NCBI RefSeq assembly: GCF_029227915.1
Contig: NC_079877.1
Span: 27,615,851 to 27,679,850 of the forward strand
Origin: Hydractinia symbiolongicarpus
Taxonomy: Eukaryota > Cnidaria > Hydrozoa > Anthoathecata > Hydractiniidae
Direction: 5' to 3'
Length of the DNA: 64,000 nt
Each line of letters starts with the position of its first letter. Position 1 is the stretch's first letter. The position numbers and the translations under genes were made by a program. Positions 1 through 10,612 of this stretch are shown here, in pieces. The notes under the pieces were generated by a model, which was not told where the DNA came from, ran no database searches, and saw only the letters and a program-made list of their open reading frames with translations.

Positions 1-1
1 A

Positions 2-749
2 AACAACAACATAACATTTCTTTCCGGAAACTTAGACAAGCAACCTTGGAATCATTTAACTGAAATCTACTTGGACAATAACCAGGTCTCCAAATTAAGA
101 TTGAGCGTGGAACATGCTCACAAGGAAAGATTGTTAATACTTAGCTTGACTGGTAACCCAATCCTCTGTGACCATGCATCAGATGAAGCCGACTCACACT
201 TTTTATCTATCTCAGGAAGTTGTTTAACTGTGCACTGGATTGCAAACAAATCAATAGAGCATGGAACAGGAAAATGTAGCTCAATGCATGACGCTGTACA
301 AAACAATATAGTATCGTGCGATAGATACCTAGACGTCTGTGATTTAGACAAACACGCTATTAAATTTCACAACAATGTGAATCTGCATATGATGAATTGC
401 GAGATGAAGAATACAAGCAAATGCGATTTATTCAAAAAAGAAGCTGTTAAATGCTTGTGTAAAGATGGTTATTCTGGAGACTTATGTGATGCTGAATCAA
501 CCACAAAGCGATCATATGTTATAGCAGCTGTCGTAATTGTTGTAGCCGCTGTTTTTGTAGTTGTGGGATGTTGCTACTATCGGAAAAAGAGAATTGACAA
601 GGTACAGTATGCAGGACCTTTTTATTGAATAAAAAATAAGCAATCTTTGAAACTAGCATTTCCTCAAGTTCTGAAGTGTACTTCTAAATTAAGGAAATTT
701 TTTTTAGATATCTCAACCGGAAGATGAAATGGATGAGATGTTGCTGTAA
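2..749 (+). CDS. LRR-EGF-transmembrane receptor, 3' part
   Basis: Partial type I membrane receptor; its 5' exons lie before the window. The frame is open from base 2. It begins in the last leucine-rich repeat (LTEIYLDNNQVSKL), followed by an LRRCT-like cap (NPILCD, then further Cys). Next come a Cys-rich stretch and an EGF-like end (CLCKDGYSGDLC, about 456-492). A valine-rich membrane helix (about 514-573) is closed by a basic stop-transfer YYRKKR. I end this exon at 601, at the donor AAG|GTACAG, and join it in phase 0 to 708-749 after a T-rich acceptor. That gives a short acidic tail EDEMDEMLL and a stop. Without splicing, the frame would stop at 628 instead. Extracellular LRR and EGF modules suggest ligand or cell-cell recognition. 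The acidic tail resembles the NEMDELIV tail of the Ig-like receptor at 14-20 kb. The domains are well supported, the last exon moderately. Confidence 0.62.
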
Positions 750-906
750 AGAAAAACAGTTTCGTAACGTTTATTTATTTTTGTGAAGCATTGATAGTTT
801 AACGAGTTGGAACAAACAGGGAAGAATACAAGAAGGAAGTAAAAAAACTTGCATATTTAGTCACAAACTTTTCCGCGTTCCTACTCGATGAGAATGACAA
901 TAGAAG

Positions 907-944
907 CAAACAAATAAACAAACAAACAAACAAATAAACAAACA
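907..944. repeat. (CAAA)n/(TAAA)n simple repeat
   Basis: About nine imperfect tetranucleotide units alternate caaa and taaa, seen directly in the sequence. It lies just downstream of the LRR receptor 3' end. Confidence 0.9.
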
Positions 945-1924
945 TTGTAAACCGATAAATTTAACATAACTGCTCCCTTTATAGTTTTACTGTCTTTTTA
1001 CGTACTTGAAGATTGTTCAACTTTCTTCGTAGTTTTAACTCTTATTTAACTCTAGAGTGAATTTTTAAGTGAGTAATTCAGGGTGATGCGATGTTTCTAT
1101 CTGAGAGAAGACTTTTTTAGGTGTAAAAAAAGCTGCGTTTTTATTAGAAAGTTAATTATCTTGGTATAAAGATTTTCTGTTGCTAGGAATTTTTACGATT
1201 AGTATTTATCTTTTGATTTTACCATTTGTATTACTTTCTTTTCCGTTAAAGTTCGCAACAATGCGAATAGCGTTATTCTTATGTGAAAAAATAATAAAAA
1301 TATAAAAATTCGCCTAATTTTAAAAATCTATACTGTGACCACTTTTGATTTTTCTTTTATTTAGTTCTTTTTTCTTATTATTTTCTTATTATTTTTTTTT
1401 ACAGTCACTGCAATTATTTTATCTTAATAAATTCTCATGTTAGAGATTTTCTAAACCTCAATTTCAAGCCTTAAATTTTTAAAAGCAGTTACCTAAAAAA
1501 AACTGTACCACAAAGGTCTTTTCTCAAGTCAACGGACAAGGACATCATAGCATGCAAGAAGAAAAATTAAGAGAGATTTCTATTTGATTGCTAGACAAAA
1601 TATGAAATTTCGACGCTCACGCCTAACAAAGTAGCTAAAAAACTTGTGCCACTTCAAGCGCGTATTTAGCCGTATATGTCCTCAAGTGTCACGTGCATGG
1701 ATTGAGCGAGACAAATTTTCTTAAGACAGACTTTTCTTCCAGAAAATTGATGCAGAATTTCTATTACGAGATTTAGGCTGCAACAGGGCAAAACTGACAA
1801 TTTCTCGGCAAAATAGCTCGAAGACAAAACGCTGATTTAAATTGGAAATTTGAGTCCTGCAGCAACAAAATATGTAAAAGATATGTAAAAAGTAAAATTA
1901 TATAAATACATGCTCAACATCATT

Positions 1925-2056
1925 TTACTTTGCCCGATGATGGGAGAAGGATCTCCCGAAACGTCGCCTACTAAACTATCATGTTCAAGAAATGATAAAC
2001 TTTCCACAGTAATATGAATACTGAACAGACAAACCGAAATAATATCGTCAATAAAA
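1925..2056 (+). mobile_element. Penelope-like element fragment with degenerate hammerhead-like core
   Basis: At 1932-1967 the order is CCGATGA, a GGGAG/CTCCC hairpin, then GAAACGTC. Penelope-like retroelements are known to carry hammerhead ribozymes in their terminal repeats, with a CTGATGA-stem II-GAAAC core. Here the second core base is C rather than T, so activity is unlikely. The following stretch (about 1973-2056, from aaactatcatgttcaagaaa to aaaccgaaataatatc) recurs almost unchanged at about 59487-59571, which marks it as a dispersed repeat. Confidence 0.5.
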
Positions 2057-2523
2057 TATGTAGATTTTGGGCATTTTGGTCTTCCTGTTCCGCGAGCTTA
2101 AACCGCAATAAACGCGTTTTTTAAAAAGGGAACTAACGAAACAGATAACTAACGTAATTTTTCTGCATACTTATGAAATTACCCGCGTACAATACAGCTG
2201 TTTTGATTATGACGCAGATTTCTAGCTAAAAAACGTCTTTCTACGCAGGACATTTTCGAACATGAAAACTCTCCCTATTTCATCAAGCGACTCTAGATAT
2301 AAATATCTCTCTTTCACCCGATTGTGCAACAGGTTGAAAAAAGAAAAGAAAATAAGATAAGCTATTTTTTCAGAAAACAATTGATAAACAATACACCTTT
2401 AACAATACAATTCGCTTTCTCTGTGAATGGGATTTAAATAAAAGTGAGTTTTTTTTCGAGAATCATAACCCATATTTTCAGTAGGATGGGGATTGCACTC
2501 AGTGGGCTTCCATCAAGAACGTG

Positions 2524-2781
2524 TTAACTACAAACTCTTGCATCTTTACTGGGCTCAAACAACTTATCTTTTGAACCAGGGGCTAATCGGTTAAGTAGCT
2601 GTATCCACATTTTTCTCTTTTCAGGATTCTTTTTTGTTGTTGGAAATGGATAAAGTCTAAATGGTGGTTCACAGGAACATTCACTTTTTTTTACATTGTG
2701 ATCCTTACAAACAGCTTCCTTCCATTTCTTTAATTTATAAGCGCCATTGGCACAGTTAAACACAACACAATGATAAGCCAT
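2524..2781 (-). CDS. THAP-type zinc finger exon
   Basis: I chose the ATG at 2781 because the THAP module starts directly after it (MAYHCVVFNC). The THAP domain is a C2CH zinc-binding, sequence-specific DNA-binding fold of about 90 residues. Visible hallmarks are the CxxxC pair near the N-terminus, the LYPFP segment, a tryptophan about 50 residues on (KRKMWIQLL) and the closing RVCS. The frame stops right after RVCS, where the family normally continues as CSxHF, so the final His and the rest must come from a spliced exon or are lost. No downstream exon was found. THAP domains occur in transcription factors and in P-element-type transposases, so this may be a host gene exon or a transposon relic. 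The frame upstream of the ATG (to 2898) is open but does not look like protein. Confidence 0.6.
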   Translation of the reverse strand: MAYHCVVFNCANGAYKLKKWKEAVCKDHNVKKSECSCEPPFRLYPFPTTKKNPEKRKMWIQLLNRLAPGSKDKLFEPSKDARVCS

Positions 2782-2899
2782 AAGTATTTTAAAGACAATT
2801 ATAGCACGAAAATTGAAAGCGTCTGGCACTGACAAACTTGAGACTTCCTTTGCAAAACTTTTCGTACGGACTGTTTTACTCGAAATTTTCGTGCGCATG

Positions 2900-4368
2900 G
2901 TAGCACCGATTCAAACCCAGACTTTTGAAAAAGGTGTATTAATTATTAAACGGAGGATGTGGTCTCTGTAGTACAACCGCCATAGTTATTAGAATTTCCG
3001 CAGCTGTTATGGCTCATAAAAACTATAACTTACGGCTTCTTCTTGTCTCCAAACTTAAAGCGGGTAAACAATGCTGAGACGCGTCAACCTCGTTTTCATG
3101 ATAATTTGCCTTTTTGCTCCGTAATAACAACTCAGGGTCCACAAGACCCTGGGGACATAGTTAGCGACGTGTGAATAAGAAAATCTCTTCATATTAGAAC
3201 GACCAAGCTTGAAAAGTCAAGAACTTGACAACATTTTTGTAACTAGACCAATATTAATGCTTTTAGCCAGTAAAGGAGGCTTCTTAAAAAATTGTTAAAA
3301 AGATTGACCTGAAGTTTCCTGTTTCATTAAAAAGGAAAAATAATCCTTAATTTTACCCAATCATGTTCATTTGTGTTTAGAAAAAAATCGTTTAAGATGT
3401 TTAGTTATTTATTATTCTGTCTTTTGATACATGTTAAGCATGAGATCAGAGTTCTAAATTTTAAGAAAGATATTTGAAGCCATGTTGAACCTCAATTTCC
3501 GCCCATAAAAAAAGGGAAAAGGTTGAGGACAGTTTCATGGCGCGAAAAAATAATTAATATTCGAGAATTCGCCCTTGGAAGGTTGCCCCCTAATAGAATG
3601 ACTTTTTTTAAAAAAAATAAACCAGGAAAATAATTTCTCTACGTTTTCAGCCTGAAAGATTTTTAGGTGTAGAAAAAACACATCACCAGTTTCATCAATT
3701 AAATATATTTCACGACGTTTCGGCCGTATACGGCCATTATATCAAGACATGTTACAAACACTGTTTCGTATAAGTTCATTTTAAATACATTACCATCGTA
3801 CGATACAATTATCGTACGATATATTAATCAACAAATAGGAATGATGGAATAAATGCTGTATTTCTATTCAAAACTGGTTTATCCCTATGGATTAATAAAC
3901 TCTCCTTCGGCTCTAGATCGTAGTTATTATTATTAATTTCTGAAATATTTTTATTATTTTTATTTTTATTTTGTTTTTATAATTTTCAGCCATTTCGAGC
4001 CGATATAAAAATTTTCTAAAAAAAAAATTTACTATTTTCTTATTTATAAACAATGCTACGGATACAAAATCTAACAAGAATAGAACAATTAACATTAATA
4101 TCTGATTACAATGAAAGAAACGAATTCACTCAAAAACGATACATCATTAAATACATATTAAAAATAAATATATATAAAAATATATGGTGTATGACACCAT
4201 GCAAAATATCTATATTGATCCAAAAAAGTTTAAAAAGTATCCTTACAACCAAAAATGCACAAAACAAACGGACTTTTCGTCCAATTGAAACCTTAATTAG
4301 TTAAACCATAATAAATAACTCGTTGAAATGCCACTCAAAGTATCAACCTAAACGTAATGTAAATAATT
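2900..4368. other. intergenic, repeat-bearing, no gene seen
   Basis: No convincing exon was found. It contains a short repeat edge near 3125-3155 (cacaagaccctggggac) and a second Penelope-like hairpin at about 3700-3760. The 3900-4300 part is extremely AT-rich, and the open frames there are compositional. Confidence 0.4.
3700..3760 (-). mobile_element. Penelope-like terminal hairpin, decayed
   Basis: On the minus strand a perfect 14-base palindrome GGCCGTATACGGCC (3722-3735) is followed by GAAACGTCGTG. This is the stem II-GAAAC order of Penelope-type hammerhead repeats. The upstream core is eroded (TTGATATAATGG). It resembles the element at 1925 but is a different subfamily. Confidence 0.4.
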
Positions 4369-4614
4369 TTGACAAAAATGATGACATTATTACTGACGGT
4401 CATCACTTGGGGTATCTTTTTTCATTGTAATTTTGCAGACATCATTCGTACAAAGTTTTATGACTTACAACCCAACACAAGGATAGTTGTAGGTTCCAAA
4501 CCTTTTAAAGCACTAGATTTTGGCCGTTACTTGAAACTACCCTGTTATTTTATATGCAATCATTATTATAAACAAAATATAAATTTCTTTAGCATTATCT
4601 TTGGGAGAACTTAA
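4369..4614 (+). CDS. possible first exon of a secreted or PAN-like protein
   Basis: The short frame begins with a good signal peptide: hydrophobic MTLLLTVITWGIFFHC, with cleavage likely near NFA. A stretch with weak resemblance to a PAN/apple module follows (RIVVGSKPF, then a C..C pair CYFIC). Two possible donors lie inside it (GTAGGT near 4488), so the true exon may be shorter. No downstream exon was found before the converging otopetrin-like gene at 4851. It could be a decayed gene copy or chance. Family unrecognised. Confidence 0.25.
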   Translation: MTKMMTLLLTVITWGIFFHCNFADIIRTKFYDLQPNTRIVVGSKPFKALDFGRYLKLPCYFICNHYYKQNINFFSIIFGRT

Positions 4615-4850
4615 AACTCACTTTACCCTAAAACTTAAAACAAAAATGGTCTTTTATTTGGAAACTTTAAACAGAATGTATTTCGGACAAATTTTAAGCT
4701 TTTGATGTTTTCATAGAATGAGTGGCTACATAAGCAAAACTAAAATTTATGCCATCTTGTTTCTTTCATGATGTAATGTAATTGTGCCATGTTTAATTGC
4801 ATGTAGAAAAGCCTATTAAAAGTTATGGAGGGTGAAGACCAGCCTCTCGG

Positions 4851-7800
4851 TCAGAAAATGTTTGAATTACGCCGGATTGGTTTATAGTGACGCCTTGATG
4901 GCCTTCTTCCTACAACTGGCGATTTCAATTTTCCATTGATAATCAGGAAATGGAAAAACAAATGCAGACAAAAGCCCAAATGAAGAGGAGGACCGGTTGT
5001 GTACACAATTTGAAATAAAATTGGTAAGTTAGCACTTCTAGCCTTTTCCTCAATTTTTCCATTGCAAAAACTAATAATAGATGCTAAAAACACAGCAAGG
5101 AATGATAGCATAAGTAAAGGAACGAGGAAATAGCTTTTCTTGCGTCGTTTCATCGACACAGAACAGGAAGATTTGACATCAGCCTTGAAAAAAAGATATA
5201 TCTGAAATATAAGTGATATTATTCTCGAGCCATACTTGACTGCATTCCAAGTAAAATAATGCACGTCATTCCAATTCTTAATTTGTGCACATCTGACTGT
5301 CCAAACCGAAACCATTCCACACTTAAGACACCAAAATGCCAAAGCGAAGAGACCCATTCCGACCATTAGTATGTCAACACCTTGCACATGCTCTTCTTCG
5401 ACTTCTATTATCTCCTTTTCTTTGTCTTCACCAGTATTTCTTGCACTAGCCAAATGGTTGCGATCTGTTTTTTCAATGTGGTCGTCTGATGCTTTTCTCT
5501 TCTAAACTTAAAAATAAGTATCAAGTAGGAGACTTACTTACTTTTATGCATAAACTATCACTTCTTCGGGCTTTATTTTTACAAAAATTAACAATAAAAA
5601 GTTGGTCAATGTAAACACTTGAAAGTTGATTCAAAAACTATATAAATGTAACCCAAATTCTAAAATAAGATTACAGTGAAACTTATTTAAAGCGGAAATC
5701 TTCGGACAAACGGATTGACAGACAGACACTAAGACGAACATAACAGAGTTTTCATTATTTATATTAGCTAAATGCAACTAGATAACTACATCTCACGATT
5801 AATTTTTAAACTGTCACGGGAAATTAGTTTGAAGAATAAAAAATGCTGGTGCTTGCTTTTCCTACGACAGAATAATGACAGGTTGTGAGAAATGAAATGC
5901 TCTATGGTGTGAAGGCTCCACTGGATTTGCAATAGACTGTACACCTGTAATAAATGATTACGAAGATGTGCAGCATCGTTTGGCCACCAGATAGTTTCTA
6001 TATCAATAATACCCGCTTTCTGTCTGTCTGTGCATTAATCCAGTGTTATCGTTACATAGATTCCGTTATTACGTTTATTAACTCTGCTTCAAAGGGTTTT
6101 GCTGACAACGTCCGTTTTGGTTTGGAAGTGGTGCGTGGTCGTTTTATGTCCCTTTCGAACCTTTTTATTTTACAAAAGCATTTTATTTTTGCAATTTCTT
6201 GTTCGTTCATCTTAACAGGAATATATTGTCCAATTATTTACCTTTATAAACATTTTAAGATTTTAGCTATAAACGTAGATTTCAAGGGACCATCCTAACC
6301 AAGCTAGCTTTATTTCAGCTATAGCTAACTAGCTATATAAGCTTATTCATTCTTATTCTTTTAACGTTTTTAATTAGTTTGGTGTAAAAGATTTTTATCC
6401 TAGCCAAAATTATTTATTTTTGTGGTGGTTGTGACTATCTAACTAGCTCTTTAGCTGGCTACATCTGGCTAAAAAGTGAAGAAAGCCAAATAAAATTCGC
6501 CTACAACAGCATGACTAATACATAATTCAAATGGTTAATGCAGGTAGGTAGCTACACCTTTTACTGTAATATAAACATTGCCAAAAGTCTATTGCTTCAA
6601 TCAGACTACAGGGTTTATGTTTTGCCCAAAATTACTTCAAGCTTATTTCACAGAAACTTATTCCGCAAAGTAAAATTGATTTAGCTGGAACATGTTGACT
6701 GACTGTTATGCTATAATGTGGTAAAAACAGGTTATAGACTGTATGTTTTCTTGGCTAAATTTGCGTGAAAGTTATTTTTTTGGAAAATATGTTACACCTG
6801 AAACACTATAATGCTTAAATTAACGACAAGCTGCATTCATGTACTAAAGCGCTCCAGCGGGTCACACAGTTACTTGTGGCCTATCCCCGCGTTTCGACGC
6901 CAGTTCTCCTGGTTAGTCTATAATATAATACTTGCTGTTTGTTGGCCTAAAATTATGTAATCGCATCTATAATCACAGTAATACCACCCGTCCAAGTAAA
7001 TTTCATAACTTAATGTAGCACTCGTCCAAGTTACTTTCACTTCTTAATGCTAACATACAAACTAGCTGCGATGGAAATATGTACGATGGAAGATTCCCGT
7101 TGGTATTTCAAGGAGTTAACGACTAGTATATTAAAGTAAGTAAATTACTTACCAGATGTAAAAATGCAGCACCAGCTGTAACAACAACAACGTCGCCTAC
7201 AATGCTAAATATATTAGCCCACGGACCGAATATTTCTGTGATTACTAATATATTCAATAGCTGTAGTAAGCATAAAGTAATTCCGCAAGAATATCCTAAT
7301 CCAGTAATACCGTCAGCATGTACTCGAAACTGTTCGGCTATTTCAACACTTTCAAGAACTAGAATGTCGGATGAAGATCTTTGCGTTTCCATTTCTTCGC
7401 CGTTTAGAATAACTTTGTCAATTTTAAGTGCGTTTTCCATAAAAATAATGCAACATAATAATCTGTAGTCGATCAAGAAAGCTGCGTAACCATAACTAAA
7501 CAGAGTAGCACCTCCTTGAAATATTGAAGCAATAAACTCATTCCCCTGCATGTCGGCAATTTTAATTGATTCCAGCCACATGGAAAAATTAAACAAGGAA
7601 ATTATTTTAAAATACCAAGATGCACCAATTAGTTTCCCCTTTGCGGGAAGTTTTAATCTCAAAAAGAAATAGTAGAGAACTGCTTGAAACGATTTCTGCA
7701 ACATACCAGAAAGAATAAGACAGGCTGAGATGTAATCTGGCTTTTTTTCTCTGAATGATCCAATGAACATAAACAATTCAAATATGAGCAATATTATTGT

Positions 7801-8232
7801 AATGGCGCATATGAAAACCGATATTTTACCATGATGATGCCCAATTGATTTAATTTGATTGTTCTGGCGAATTTCAAAAAACACCATTGCTCCACAAAGT
7901 GTCACTACTGTACCGAAAAGAATCACTTTCGACATTTCATAAATTAAGTACATTTTTTTGAAGGAAGATTGATATGATAAATCTGCAAGAATGGTGACTA
8001 AAAGTGCAAATACAATGATTCCTTGATTACATTTTCCTCCCCGAATATTATCATCTCCACGTGAATACCACATTAATATACCAGAAACAACAAAAAATCC
8101 AAGACCGGATAGTGATATAAATAATGCACCTAATTCCTTGTCAACAGATACAGTTATGTTTTGATTGTTACCACTGTTGTTCTGTTGAACGACATCTGTG
8201 ATCACATCTAAAACCTGTTGAAAACTATCCAT
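4851..8232 (-). CDS. otopetrin-like multi-pass membrane protein (proton channel candidate)
   Basis: Two exons: 8232-7153, ending at donor CTG|GTAAGT, and 5501-4851, after acceptor TTTAG. They join in phase 0 to give 576 residues, the usual otopetrin length. I count about 12 hydrophobic helices: seven or eight in exon 1, one spanning up to the junction, and four in exon 2. Otopetrins are proton-selective channels with two six-helix halves. Family-like stretches are LIYEMSKVILFGTVVTLCG, QKSFQAVLYYFFLRL and NFSMWLESI in exon 1, and YGSRIISLIFQIYLFFK in exon 2. The exon 1 stretches resemble the C-terminal half of known otopetrins and the exon 2 stretch resembles the N-terminal half, which is odd (see findings). 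The tail is basic. The N-terminus (about 40 residues) has two NxS/T-like sites. Assignment was made by eye; another multi-helix family is possible. Confidence 0.5.
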
Positions 8233-8394
8233 CTTTTCTAAAATTAATATAAAATTATTGTCAGAGATCAGGTCTGAATGTTAAATAATTTACCACTGCA
8301 ATTTTGACTGTGAATGTTTATCAGGAAATTAAATGATATTATTTGACAGGTATTAAACCCCAAATCTGCCAAAAATAAAGTGAACATAATCTCT

Positions 8395-8635
8395 TTAATA
8401 ATAGCCGTATTCCGTCTGTCTGTGTGTCTGCCTGCTACAGAAACACGAAATTCTATATATAAAGGTGGGCGACCCAGTGGGTTTTCCACGGGTAAACGGC
8501 TAGTCTATTTTATAATACCCGTATACGTCTGTCTGTCACGCAAAATAGTACTGCAAGTAGCGAGACGCACGCAATGAGGTATAAAAAAGACAGGCGAACC
8601 CGTGGACTTTTACACAGACCACCGACTAGTTTTGC
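8395..8635 (+). repeat. dispersed repeat, two tandem copies (GTCTGTCTGT family)
   Basis: The first unit runs from taataatagccgtattccg, through gtctgtctgtg and gggcgacccagtgggtttt, to acggctagt. The second unit starts taatacccgtatacgtctgt and ends ccgactagt. Related copies are at 10500-10612, 16421-16537 and 33826-33935, and a short one near 55880. The shared landmarks are TAATA.CCGTAT, a TCTGTC run, GCGACCCCGTG and a closing CTAGT. There is no coding capacity. It is probably a non-autonomous element. Confidence 0.6.
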
Positions 8636-9179
8636 AAAAGTTAGTTTCCACTAATATGAAACACATGTTTCATTTTATAAGAAAACCGTTTTTTGACCTG
8701 AACCTCGAGTTTTTTAGCAATATATTCCTGAATATAAGCTGAAATTTTCTTTTTTTTTCTTAATTTTTATTCCTCTGTTCTCTGTTTTTATTATAAATAA
8801 CTACGATATTTTATCGACAGCTTTAAATATCATTATAGTTATTTATAACTTTATTTCATTAGAGACATCTTTTACTTTTATTAAAGAAAAAAGACTTTTA
8901 CAATAAAACAATGTTAGGATGTATATTTGACTCGAGAAAAAGAAACTTGATTGTGTTGTGTTTTGAAATTATGTTGATTTAGTAAGTTGAAATGTAAATA
9001 TCAAGTTCTTACAAAATTGGATCTTGACACGCTGAGAGTAGGGATTTTCTTGAAAAAGACTTTAAGGTTTTTTATAAAAAACAAATATTGTAAATTATTG
9101 TATAAACTTGTGTTATACAAATGTAGCTATGACATACAATATAATTTTAGTTAAAAGTTCACAAGGTTTTCCAACCAAA

Positions 9180-9352
9180 TTAGTTGGAGATGGTGTATTG
9201 GTAACGCATTCGACTTATAATCATAAGGTTTCAGGTTTGAGTCCTCACTCCGGCGCACTTGAAGTCGGAGGAGAGGAAGAATAAATCGTTAGGAAGGAAG
9301 GAATCCCCCGAGGACATTAAAAGTACCCGTTACTTACTTACTTACTTACTTC
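9180..9352 (+). mobile_element. tRNA-derived SINE-like element with (ACTT)n tail
   Basis: The head looks like a tRNA: an A-box-like gatggtgtattggtaacgc, a potential anticodon arm (ttcga, loop cttataa), then a B box aggtttgagtcctcac about 45 bases on, matching the GGTTCGAATCC consensus except for T in place of C. A short unrelated body (gaaggaaggaatcccccgagg) and a simple ACTT tail (about 9332-9352) complete the SINE layout. The arms pair too poorly for a functional tRNA. Confidence 0.5.
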
Positions 9353-9944
9353 CTTGATTTAAAGAAACTTGTAGAAGATCCCTATTGAGTCAATTTATAC
9401 TTCTTCTACCTTTTTTGTTTTCTGTACAGTTACCCCTATTATACCTGGGCTTATTTGACCCATGAACCTCTGAGGTACAAAGTGTCTCCTGGTCATAAAT
9501 CCAAAATTACTTAATCTAAAGTGATACAGTTGTAGAATGTATATGTCTACATTTCAATTTCTTCAAATTTCAATACTTTAATTTCTCACGTGTTACTAAT
9601 GCTACGACTTTGATTTTTGTGAGATTTGTGGACTATGCACCAAAAAAATAATTTGATATTAAAGAAATAAAATTTGATTTCGTTGTTGCAATTAAAAATG
9701 ACATCATATCTGCAAGAAAGGTGCCATTATAACGATGCACATAAAAGGAACTGTATTTCCAGAAATATTGACACTTATGTCATTAAACTTGGTACATATG
9801 TAGAATATTGCATTTAAAGATGGTCGAGGTGAGAGAAACAATAAAATAGCGTGGGATCAGAAATTACGTCATTCTGTCGGATTATTGTTTTTTTGAAATC
9901 TGGTCCGTAATTTATCCCTTGAACTCATAAATATCCGTAGCAAC

Positions 9945-10195
9945 TCCTTGGTAGCCCTCTGGTAGGATATCTTGTGTCTTTCCTAACATCAGTACGACGA
10001 TACGAATATGGTCCTGGAGGAGGCTGGTCCAATATAAAATTGGCGCGGTTCTGTCACATAATTATTGGGCCATAGCGGCTTGTTCGTATTAAAATGGCGG
10101 AGGAGCTGTAGTATGCTTTTTCAAAGTGATAAATTTAACAAATAGCATGACTAAGCGATGAAAGTACAGAATAAGACATCATAAAGTGACACAAT
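9945..10195 (+). repeat. dispersed repeat family B, copy 1
   Basis: It aligns with 23800-24115 in the same orientation. Shared words include gatacgaatatgg/gatacgaacatgg, gaggaggctggtcc, attggcgcgg, cataattattg, gttcgtattaaaatggcgga and aataagacatcataaagt. Copy 1 lacks an internal segment present in copy 2 (gaggcggcgagtctgtgacc). There is no protein coding. The class is unknown. Confidence 0.65.
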
Positions 10196-10499
10196 ATTTC
10201 AGCACTCAAATAAGTGCCCAACAAAATTTTGCCTAGCTGAACAGGCGTCGGACACTTTATCAAAAAAGGATTACAGAGTTAAGCGAAACACACGTGTGAG
10301 GTGTTTATATCCTTTTTGTATATAATTGTACACCAGTTCCTTAATAATTATACAATAATTCGTGCAATGGAAACTAACTTTAACACAAAAAAGGGTTAGA
10401 ACTTAAAACACCACCTGTTTTGTTTTCTTTATATATTACCTTAATGAGGATAAAATTATTGTTAAATCTAACTTTGTGTTCGCTTTGTGATAAACTTAT

Positions 10500-10612
10500 G
10501 ACAGCTGCGATCACGTAAATTTTTAATAATAGCCATATTCTGTCCGTTTGTGGGCAAGAAATAAGCCGTGCTACGAAAACACGAAAAGAGATACATAAAA
10601 GATGTGCTACCG
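10500..10612 (+). repeat. GTCTGTCTGT-family repeat copy
   Basis: Starts taataatagccatattctgtccg and ends gtgctaccgactggtt. Diverged and single-unit compared with the copy at 8395. Confidence 0.5.

Larger units (their letters stand above)
750..2520. other. intergenic, AT-rich, no gene seen
   Basis: No coding signal was found on either strand. The stretch holds an AAAC/AAAT simple repeat (about 907-944) and a Penelope-like fragment at 1925-2056, listed separately. The rest is unassigned AT-rich sequence. Confidence 0.5.

Noticed and set aside
5954-6298. 114-codon plus frame inside the otopetrin-like intron
   Set aside because: No motif. It lies in a minus-strand intron and part of it resembles GTCTGTCTGT-type repeat sequence.
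9190-9265. Functional tRNA gene
   Set aside because: A- and B-box words are present, but the acceptor and anticodon stems do not pair well and a simple-repeat tail follows, so a SINE-like copy is more likely.
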